Shown piece after piece: positions 40,201 to 52,200 of a stretch of 64,000 bases of DNA (position 1 is the first letter of the stretch; every line of letters begins with the position of its first letter). The notes under the pieces are model-generated. The model saw nothing but the letters and a program-made list of their open reading frames with translations. It had not been told where the DNA came from and did not search any database. The DNA is taken from assembly GCA_026874595.1 (NCBI GenBank), contig CM049310.1:55867058-55931057 (forward strand), written 5' to 3'. Made by a program: the position numbers and the translations under genes. The stretch is from Sipunculus nudus. Lineage: Eukaryota > Annelida > Sipuncula > Golfingiida > Sipunculidae.

Positions 40201-43200
40201 ACAGGTTTACTAATCAGAGGACAAATTTTGGGATTGTAAGCACATCTTTGGAACTCCTTCATCTTTACAAGTCACAACATGATCATGCAATGTACAGTCT
40301 ACACGTAGATGTGCCAGCATCTATGGTGATATATGTTCTCTAAATGTGACCTTGACCTTGAACACTCTGACCTTGACCTTCAGTGTTTTATGTTGTTGTA
40401 TGTTTTCAAGCACTCTGGCCTTCGACGTCTCTCTAGCCTGCGGCACTCCTTCCGTCGCAATGGTAGTTTCCGCAGTAGCTTTAAGGGAAAAGATGAAAAT
40501 GCTCAAGCCCAAAACAGCAAAGAAGAGTCCAGAAGCACCAAGGACTCTAAGGCAAAACGCAATGGCTATTTGAGGGTAGATACTCGAGAAAGTTCTGATG
40601 TAAGTTTTCTCCGAGGCTCTGCATGAGCTTGCATGGTACCCACATTGCTTGAAATATTGACACAGCTGCAGTTTATTTATTATTTATTGATTATGAATTC
40701 TAATGAGATCTTAATTATCAAAGAATAAAATTAGCAAGTTTCATTAATGTGATCATAATTTGTGGGATATATCACCATGAATGAAAAAAAAATAACAGAA
40801 AGGTTCCAGTGCCCGCAAGGCACTTAAGGTAATATTTACATTTTATAACTTATCTTTATTTATGATCACAGATTTGGTGCATGTGCATTAAAATATTTAA
40901 GCACATAAAGCACTTATTTTATTGACCTTTCATAAATAATTTTTATGGCTGTATAAATGTTTTGTAGATTCCAGAGCCAAAATGGATTCCCTTGTTTCTC
41001 ACACAAGAGAAAGTTTAGATTTAATGGGTTTAAAGTGTAAAGATCAGACAAATAAAGCCTCATGGCAGTTATACCTGACATCTGTAAAATGGTAGCATTG
41101 ATCTTTCCTGATTACAATACTATTATGCATGTGTTTTCACTGCATGTTTGAATCAACTATGATTCTTGTAATTTATTATACTTTTGTCTTGGATAACCAG
41201 GACACTTTGCTAGGCTTTTGAATTTCTGTAAGTTTTTACCTTCTCAGGAAATTTATGTTAAGGTACAAAATTAAGTCAATATTTTTGCACATGAAAAATT
41301 TTTATTTCTTGAGAATTGTGGCCCATTATGCAGTCATGGTGTAACCAGCCGAAATAAATTAAAGGGATATGCATTTTTCATGCAGATATCCCTGTCATTA
41401 ATGAAAATTTGAAGTGAGATGGGCTGATTGTCTCTTCAGAACTGGCTTAAGACATTTTCTTAAAACTCCAATGGCTAATATTGCAGGAATGGCATAATTA
41501 CTATCCCTTTCATGTAACAGAAGGTCTGTTATTCATGAAGTCTGTAATTCCTGGGATTTCTCTAAAGCTTCTGCAGTTGTATATCTGTAATTTTAAGTAA
41601 CTTTAAAGTTATTTTAAAATTTCCTGTATGATACTGTTATTCTTCCTTTTGCCATTTGGCAATACAAAAAAAAAGTATTTTTCTTCGGATTTGCTGCTCA
41701 TATTTTTTTGTGGAACAATTTCTTTTTCAAATGGAGACCAGGTCCTTTACAATGTTGCTAATTTGTGCTATGGCAAAAATTCCCTATAAGAATCCTAAAG
41801 TTATGGAAAATGGTCTAAATTTAGTATTGAGTACATACACCATTTCAAGAATTAAGGAAGATAAATCTAGTAGGGTAAACATTCACTAACATACAAAGCT
41901 GTCATGAAACGCTTGAGATCTAAGAAATAATCCCTTCACCCAACCTCTTTCCGTCTCAGTTGCTCAACGGGCAAAATAATGCATGGGTGTAATATGTCTG
42001 TGCTTTGGACATAAGTAATCTGTTGTTTACACACATGGAAGATCCTTGGGATCAGCTGCATCATGGCTCATACAAATGCACTTTAAAATGCTGAAAAAGC
42101 CGTTGAAAATGACAATGTTTTATACCAAAGCACTTGTTGGCACACCTGGTCATGAAAATAGTGTTCAGGTTGAACTTTCAAGAATAATATCTTATATACA
42201 ATGTTTACTACAGGATATGTACTAAATGAGATGAAAAAACACATGCTTGATTAGTACATTTGATTTTTATGCAACTAGAGAATTCTTCTTTAAAGCACAT
42301 TTTCATATTTCCTAGGCAGGCTAGGAAATTCAAGTTATTGTTTCTCAACGAGTAAAGGACATTAGGATGAGAAAAAAAATTGCCTGCTTGCACCATATTT
42401 TTACCCAAAGTTTGTAGGACAATTCGTATATGTGGCCTTACAGTCAAATGCAAATGTTCACAGATGAGCAATGTGGCCATGCACCATTACATACAGTTCA
42501 AAAATTAAAATTTTATACTTGTTCAGGACACATTTTGATTCATCACATTTCTGGTCTTTCACTTAATTTTTTGTTGGGCAAATATTGTGAAGTGACAGAG
42601 TTATTAGATCTCTATAACAGTCAATGATGAACAAATATAAAAAACATGAAAATATCTGTATAAAATGTTGTTTGGATTAATATATATTATTAGCTCAGCT
42701 GACTATAAGTCATCTGAGCTATAGTCGTGGTCCATTGTCCGTCGTCCGTCCGTCCGTCCGTCCGTCCGTCCGTAGATGTGGCACGTTTTGAAACCGTAAG
42801 ACCTAGGAATCCAAAATTCAGCATAATGTTAGATGTCCCCAAGATCTCCTACCAAGCCGAAAACTGGGTCTTTGCGACTTCGTTCCTTTGAGAAATTAAG
42901 GAAAAACCTCAATTTTTTATTAAAATCCTATTTTCACACTTCAGGACTGCCTTATATCAAAACCACTCATCTGTTTTTCCTCGTATTTACCATAAATATT
43001 CTTCTATATAGTTCCTATGTACATGCCAGAAATTAAGTCTGTTAAGTATAAATTCTTTAAGTTATGGGCCCAAACATAATGGACTTTGTAAAAAATCAGG
43101 AAAAATATTTACTCACTTAACATGAAAAATTTTGAAACTAGAGTCTATTTTCCCAAGTATATAACTATGTTTAATTAAGATTCAATTGTTTACCCAAAAT

Positions 43201-46200
43201 TAGATCTGAATTTTGTAAATTTTTTAAGTAATTAGCATAAAAATAAAATCAGTACCTTAAATTTTGCCCAACTTTGACCATGGCACGTTTTTTTTCTGTA
43301 AGTACCATTGATTTAATTTTCACAGCATGTAAACATAAATATTTAATTTGTTTAAATCTGAAATTTGGAAGTTAAAGCTTGAAAATTAAGCAAGTTATTG
43401 ATTTTTTCTTGAGGCTCTATTGTAGCCATTTGCTTTGATTACAGATTACAGATGCAGGGTCCCACTCCAGGTCACTGGAAGTCAGCAATGCCAGGGTTTC
43501 TGATTTGTTACAGTCACTGGGGGAGATCCCCTGCTGTGACAGGTGTACAGTTATTCTCATATCACCACCCCAATCACCCCCCCCCCCCCAAACCCAACCC
43601 ACCAAGTGTTCACTGTATCTCCTTAATTGTAATGCTGTTTCCACTCTGATATGCAAAAACTTTCCTTGAAAAAGTAACTCAAGGTGTAATCCAGAAGATG
43701 CAATGTTGTGTAATGTAGCATTTTTAAAGAATCATTTTTCTTTTAAATGATTTTACCAATCATAATGGAACCCATCAGTGTGCTTAAATTATGATAAAAT
43801 ATGAAGCACATTATGGATAAATAAAGACCCAATTAAAAATTGAGAAGTCTAAATCAAGTATTTTTTTAGATATTTATTGTTTTGCAGATTTAAAAGATAT
43901 ATTTTTGTGGTAAAAAATAAATAAACATTTGTATGCATGATATGGTGTTATCTGACAAGATTGGATTTATGATGATGCAATTGAGAATTATGAATCAACT
44001 TTTATATTCAGATATATATGTTATATTAAAAATGTATAGAAATATAAACTTAAATTAAAAAAAAATTGTGATAAAAAAATGATAATTTATTACAAACATT
44101 TGTTCATTATTTTCCTGCATCAGCAGAATTTGAGATAGGCTTTGTATGCCATGTTTTATGTTGTTAATTAGTTATATTTCAACTGTATACATTTCATAAA
44201 AAAAACATATATTTAATAATATATATTATACAAAAAAAAAAGATTCGATTGAACAAATGTGTAAACTACTGAAAAGTCAACAGTTAATCGAAAAGCCAAC
44301 TAATGATCATGGTAATTGTACAGATCAGTTGTTCACAAACTGCTCACATGCTTCAGTTTCAACATTAGGAAACACATGGTCAGGTCACAAAATATTATTT
44401 GCAACAATTTCTTGCTCATCAATACAAACCAATCATATAAACCAACCATGGCCTTTATTACCTCTTCCTCTTACACTTTATCTCCATTTGATATTATTTT
44501 AGATTTTTACCTTCAAGGTTAACGTCAGCTGAGCACAGTGACTCAAGCACCATGTAACATATTGTTTACATCAAGCTAGTGTTATGCAGTTTGCAAGAGC
44601 TCAGCTCCCCAGCTACAGCTCTAAGTTCCTTAAATTCGGCATACAGTTAGATGTCTCCAAAATCCCCTACCATGCCAAGAATTTGGTCACTAGGACTTAA
44701 TACCTTCGAGATATTAATGAAAAACTTCATTTTTCCATTAAAAACCCATTGTTACACTTCAAGACTGCCAAATATCAAAACCACTGATCTGACTTTAATC
44801 ATAAATAATATACATATTTTTCAATCTCTATGCACATGCCAGAATGATGTCAGTATTGCGTAATTGTTTTAAGTTATGGGCCCAAACATAATGCACTTTG
44901 TAAAAAATCAAGAAATATATTTACTCCCTTAACAAGGGCATTGCTGAAGCTAGAGATTTTTTTGTCAGGGATGTAACATTATTTAATCAAGATTCAATTG
45001 AATACCCAAAATTAGTTCTGAATTTTTCAAATTTTATAAGTTATTAGTATAAATATAAAATTAGTACCTTAAATTTTGCCCAACTGTGACCATGGCACGT
45101 TTGTTTCCTGAGAGCACTGTTGATATAATTTTCATATCATGCACACATAAGGATTTCAGCTTAGAAAGCTGAAAGAAATTGGCCAAAAATTGTAGCTTTT
45201 ATTAATGTTTTTTATGAGACCCTGTCAGACTTTGGCTCTCTCCAGCCCCTCTTGAATCAACTGTATTATGCATGCTTGAGGCGAGGCATACATGGAATCC
45301 AGGCAGCTTATGGCCAGCCACAGTTGATCCAGGTGTCCAACCCAACTCATCTAGTAGTTTTAACCAACAACATAACAATAAACAATAAATTAATAAATTT
45401 TTATTGGTTTTTAATAACAAATTAAAGAAAAATAGAAAAGGAATTTGTTAGTTTATAATAACAGGAAATTAACTTGCAGTTACTGGTGATATAAGAATCT
45501 TGTATGGATGGGTAGAATGTCACGTATTCCAAATAACACCATGCAGTCACCTATGGCATTTTTCAGTTCAATTTTAATGATAAAGAAGTAAATCATATTA
45601 TTCATTACTAATCATTAGGGATCATATGAAGGAAATAAATGATAGACAAAGATGCAGTTGATAATATTAATCTAGATTCCTACTGTGTCTAGTGTGTACA
45701 TTGATGTGAAATTAGTCCAAAATGAATTTTTTACAGTTATTTTTAATATAAATAAAAGCCATAAAACCAGGTACTTATGATCATTATTTAAATGTGTGAA
45801 TTTTGTATATTCTGGATTCTCAACATCATTGTTTGGTGAAAACTGAATAAATACCAGACATGGTGCGAATACTTTGTAATTGTATTTAAATACGAATATG
45901 ATTATGTACTCCATTATAAAATTTCTTGCATAAAGAATGGGAATTCAGGTAAAAATGAAAGTATATGAATACTCGTGCAAATACTTTCAAAATGTATTCA
46001 TGAATGCATTCATGAATATATTCTTTAATATTATTTTAATAATCATTTCAGTTATATTTCATTTTACAAAATCATATGATTCTCTTATTATTTTTAATAA
46101 AAATTATATTTGGGACAATATTTGTAATTTTTTTTAATAAATAGTTAAACTCATATTATATGTTCTGCTTATAAGTTATTTGGCCAAGTCAAAATTTGTG

Positions 46201-49200
46201 TGACAATAGTACTCTATTTGTTAATAAAATAAATGAAATCAATGCTCTTCCCTGTCTCCAAAGGAACTATCAAAATCATACATAAGCTAAACAACAACAA
46301 CTCATAATACAGCTTATATTTATTACCACACAAAACCAGCATGTACCTCATTTCTAAATAATATTTTTTTATCATATATAACAGCTGAGCGTCGTGACCC
46401 ATAGGTCCCTTGTTATAACTTATGTTGCTATCTTTATATAGTCTGAACTGAGCTATAAAGATAAATATGTATTTGCAAAAAAATTCTGAATCATACCATG
46501 ATTTCTGAATTTAAGAACAATCTTTTTTTCGATTCAAACCCCCTTTTTTCTATCCTCCTTGCATGATGCATGAACAATGTAAGATTTGTAGATACCTCAC
46601 AAATACATGTGGGGTATTGATGCACGTTGCATATTCATTACTTCACTTGTTTCTTATGTCAGACATACATTCCTACAGGTAACATGAACTTTGTGACATG
46701 TTTCTTGTCAACAATTTTTAAATATAAGGCAAAAAAAAAATAAAAAAGGTATGGTTCTCAGGCACCGCCAGCATCAATTTTAAACCCCCACATCAAAACT
46801 TTTTGTTTTTGTTTTCAATAGAAACGTAACAATTTTGAGTTCCAGCCGTTCTGACATTTCTTTCAAGGTGATAAAATCATACAATTTTGATAAAATTTCC
46901 TTTGATATGAAGTAATTTTACTTGTTTAGCAAAATAATTCTGTTATTATCTTGCTTTTCTCTTAACTTTTGACATTTGTATCAACACATACAAAAAAATT
47001 AAAAATTAAAAACCCCTTGCTGCATTGATTTCTGAAAAAAAAGTGCCTGAGAACCAAACCTTATTTTTTTTTTGGCCCAAGAGAAGCTGATGTCTGTATG
47101 GTATCTGGGATCAGGGTTTAAGTGATCTAGGACCAGCTGTCTTCAGGAGCCTATAAAAATCTGGGCAGAACCACATATTACAGTGAAAAAATTAAAAATT
47201 GACAACTCTTCGAAGGGATATGACAGGAAACAACAATATATTTTCAAAGGAGGAATACATTAAGAAATAACTGTCAGTCCTTTGGAACCCAACATCAGTA
47301 GCAATGATGTTGAAAGCACTTGAAATCTCAATATCCTTTAAAATTTCAAATGCAAAAATGCTCTCTTAGGTACTAATACTATGCACTGATTTTTATATTT
47401 CTTCAGTTGGTTAGTATGATGAACTAATATTCTTGGGGGTTCTCAACCCTTGAAAACTCCAGAATAGTTCAGTGAAATGACCTGAAATTTTAAAAAGCCA
47501 TTGCATCCCTCATTAAAATATGACAGTTTTACATGTTCATACATTAGAATCAGCATTTAAAGCTTAAGTTTGTCAGGATTATGTAAACTGACCAGGCATA
47601 ATATGATGAAGTGAAAAAAGTAATCAGCAGCACAGTGAAAGTCTAAAACTTTAATTGAATAATGTTATGTGTTCGTGGGAAAACACCTTTTTATTTTGGA
47701 CAGAGTGTTTTATATGTATGATATATTTCATTAACCAAAGCAGAGACTATAGAAGAGTTACTTAAATTCTCTTTATCAAAGCATTTGAACTTTCACTCTG
47801 CATGCAGCTTGAGGCATTTTTTCCTCATATCACAAGTTACAATTTTGATATATTGAATTTTTATGGATCAATGGCATGGATTTATAAGCTGTATTTCAGT
47901 ATTAAAGTGGTTACTGTGTAAAATTAACCACATTAAAATATGTACTCAGGTGCTGGTTTCCAGACCCTCATGTCATAATACTTATGTCATAATACTGAAC
48001 TGATATATTAAAATTCTATACCTTTCACTAGGTCTCTAACCTCCAGAGGTGTCGACCTCCAAAGCTTATGGTAGGTAGGGGGCCAGTGTGGAGTAGGTCG
48101 TTTAGAAAAATCTTTTTTTTCCTGGCTGAATGCACCTGAAATATTTTTCTTAATGAATGACCTTTATATTCAGTGGGTCATAATTATATCTTCATTTTGC
48201 CTTCACCTTTATCAGAACTTCTCCAGGAAAATATTCTCTGTCCTCTCTTTTGGTATACTCTCTTTCCAGTTGAATGAATCCCACTTTGCCAAATGACAAG
48301 TCCAGTTGAATGAATATCAGTTTACTGATTTTTTTTTACGTTTTATATTAATCCTTTTTTATAACTCTTTATTAATTACATTTGTTTGTATGCATGTTAA
48401 CTTAAATTACATATGTCGATTTATTATCGAACAGCATCCAAAATATGTAAAATACTTTTGTCCAGCATCATATGGTATATAATGGTAAAAGTATATTTTG
48501 TTTGAAATAATGTGTTAAGGTACTAAAAAAAATGATCCAACTTTCTGCAATATGGGATTCTACAAATTGGACTAGGCTTTCTGCAATTGGCTGGATGGGA
48601 TTTGGCAAACTGGCATGTAACCCAATGGATGTCACCTACAATATTAATACCATAAACCTTAGGAAAATAATCATACCTTTTGGATGTAATGTTTTCTGGA
48701 GTAATCAGGTTTATTATTCACTGGAATTCTGCAGTATTGGATTATTACATTCATTATAACATTCAGCAGGACTTTCCACCTGATCTTGCTAACTTTGAAA
48801 ATGTATTGAACTTTTTGAAATGACAACTTCCCTTCTTTCTCCTAGGGTAGCTTGCTGTATACTTGTTGTGACATCAAATATTTCCAAAAAAGGTGCTTGG
48901 ATATGCATGTGTAAAATGGCCGTCTTGAATATTGGCAAAAAGTTGACACCTCTGGCAGACTTAACATGTTCTCACACTTACAGTATCACTAACTTTCCAT
49001 GAATTAAGTACTTTATTACTAAGGAAGTAGTAGTTATGCATTTCAGGAAACAAAAATATAACTGATTTCTTTATCTTGAAAGGGAACCATCAGCAGTATC
49101 TATCTGAATGTTTTATTTTACAATAATTGATACTATCACTGTTCAGTCTCAAGCTCAGAATATTGAAAAGTTGATATTGAATTGCAGATTGTGATACATA

Positions 49201-52200
49201 TAGTTTTTGTTTGAAATCTTTGTTATACATGCAGAGCAGTTAGAATCACTAAAGGTATTGACATGCCAGTACATAGTTATTTCATCATTCCTCACCAGGT
49301 GTCACTGTCAGATGAGGAGCAGTCACCCACCACTGGTTTATCGATAGAACGACAAGAAATCAGTCAAATGGTCAAATGTCGCATGGCCAGCATGGGTCTC
49401 CCACTGGAAGATTATGGTATGCTTAATGTCACAATCTGAATTATACCACTAATTAACTACAATTTCAGTGAATTGAAAATTTAATGACTGTGTACCCATA
49501 AAACAGTATTAAGCCAAATAATTTCACTGTAATGTATAAATTTTATTACAAGGACAATATTATGAGATTCATTACCAATTGTCAGGACTGTTAGCGTTAA
49601 AATTAACAAGAGCACTATAGGAAATATGTGTTGATAAAAATGAAATCACATGAGTTCATCAAGCCTAATGTCATATTTGAATAAGAGATTAATGTGTAAA
49701 TTATCATGAAAAGTCATGTCACAAAGTCACGGTGAAGAAAATCATTAATTATCACTCATAAGACATTGAACTCAAGTACCAGCAAAGCTGACTGTGATAA
49801 AATAAGTACATAATACAAGTCTCACTAAGACTTTGCTGAAACAAATTTGGTTTAGGAAACCCATGTACTAGCAAAGCTGACTTTTGATGGGATTATTACA
49901 TAATACAACTTGCACCCTACCTTGTAGAAAAAAATTTTTTTTTTAATTTTTTCTCCCCAATACAAGATGCAACTTCTATTATCACTTTATGATAAGCTAT
50001 ATTGGTGTTGTATTGACAATATTGTCAAAAGATTAAATTTATAATCATTGGTCAGCACCAAGTTACATTTATGTTTGAGCTTTCTCATATGCATGTATAT
50101 TTTCTTATTTCAGGTATATCATATGATCAATATCACACATATATCTGAAATAAAAATATTACATTCATACATATATACAAATACATAATAACTTAATTAT
50201 TTGTACCTTAAGTTTGTTGACAGTTAGTTCACTTTTCGTATTCAGTGTAAATGACGAGTCCATAATTTATTCTTCATTTTCTGTAATTTCACATAAGTGG
50301 ATGAAGTATTACAGTTGACTGGCTGATAGTGATTCTAACTCAGATACTCAAACTGTTATACAGTTATAAGTTCTGTATAATGGCTGTATTTGTGCATAAT
50401 TCTTACTCGTACAGATGAAGTGAGCGATAAGAGGAACAGTCGCTCATTTACTGTCATCAACCCAAGTTACGATCTGAAGCTAGAGATTGATGATATCATG
50501 TAAGTAACATACTGTTTCTTAGATCAGATGCTTGGCCTTGAATAGTAGCCTGCCTCATTTAGTGGCAGGGTAAAAACAATATCTGAAGAAATTAAATGCC
50601 TGCCTTTAATTAATGCTTGCCTTGCTCGGTGGCCTAGTACTGGAGTACTTTACATGTTTGCTCCCAGAAATGTCTGTCCATCTTCTCATCTTTTATATAA
50701 TGGGTGCATTGCAAATCAATGGTTTTATGTATTTTTTAATAAATGCTGACCTTAAATAAAAGCCTGCTTTGTTTAGACACCGGTTCAGATTTCTAAAAGA
50801 TAGAAAGCCAGGCTTCTGATCAAGGAAATACAGTATATATGAGACTTGGGGTAATTTGTTGGTGTAAAGTATTTTAAAGTAATGTAGTTTTGTAGTCAAA
50901 AGCATTTTGTGGATTTCTTGATTTTGTAGATTGATGCATAGCCAGAACCATAGAAACAAAGAATGATTTAAAAAATTAAGTATCTAATTGAAAACTAATT
51001 GTTTTTCATACATAATGCCAGATGCTTCCATAAATGTGTACTGTGACAAGGAATCTTTGTGATACAACAGTAAGAATAAAGAGTAGACTGTGGCTCCTCA
51101 ACCATCATAATTTGCTAGATATTGGCTTGGCATTATAGTTTGAGACCTGTGATTAATGATGTCAATGAACAATGAACTTTTCCTTAAAAACTATAAAAGT
51201 TATGGCCTAAACCAACAGTTCTGTATCAGCAATAGTTTGCACTTGGTACAAGATTACAATTCATGGTGAGAATTGATAGTCCCTAATGTTACACAGATTG
51301 TGAGCAAATATATCCTCAGTTGTGAGACTAAATAATACTGAAGTTAAGACTCATGGTCTTTTCAAAAGTCATACTGTTGTCAAAAAAAAATCTACAATAA
51401 CATTCATACATCAAATGGTTTTCTATGATAGAGTGAAACAGCTTTCAGATGCTTAATAATGAAGCAAAATTAATTATATCTTCTTACATAATGTTTTCTT
51501 CTTTTGATTGATTCCTTTGGCTTTGTATTTCCTTTTCTTTGTATTTATATTAATCATTCTGTGTGGAAATTTTAATCCACAGTAATTTTAATGGTAGGCC
51601 AGGTAGTCACATAGATGTGTTTAAAAGCATGTTGGTTTATATTCAAGAGGTCCATCTCTTTAGTGGCAATGATCTGATATGTCTAAAAAATCACATTTGA
51701 GGAGGCAGACATGATATTGTTCAAGTAGAGAGTCTGAAAATTTACTGTGTTACATGTCCATCAATTAGCACTTGATCATCATGTATTTCAGTTATCTTAT
51801 AAGGCCAAGCTCCCTTTCTCCTCAAGCCTCTCCGTTAATTGACGAGAGAAAGCGCTTCATGAAGCGTGAAGAACCAACCGGAGCTGACAAGGACACGACA
51901 GAGACTTCATGTGGGATTCCACTCTCACCTCAGGAGGAGTCAAGCCAGGTAGCCAAGGTTTCTCTTTTATTCCTTATGACGAGTGATGTAGTACTACAGT
52001 CTGGTACACTCAGTACTATAATGTGTACACTGCTAACACAGACCTCCAGAATAAATTACCAAAATATTATCCTTTGAATTAAAATTTGTTTATGGTGAAT
52101 CTGATTACCTCCTAAATTTATTGGATTCTTTCAAGGATGTTATCTAATCCTCCATAATATTTCAACAAATCTGTTTAGTACTTTTTGGTTAAATCTGATG

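Larger units (their letters stand above)
37906..49298 (+). other. Introns U-V and V-W
   Basis: Intron U-V (37906-40410) includes a short tandem repeat at 39615-39751. Intron V-W (40600-49298, the longest gap) carries a dispersed repeat at 41687-41823, a 3.7-kb mobile element copy at 42693-46412 and a MITE at 46728-47077. The rest, notably 47078-49298, shows nothing recognisable. Confidence 0.55.
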
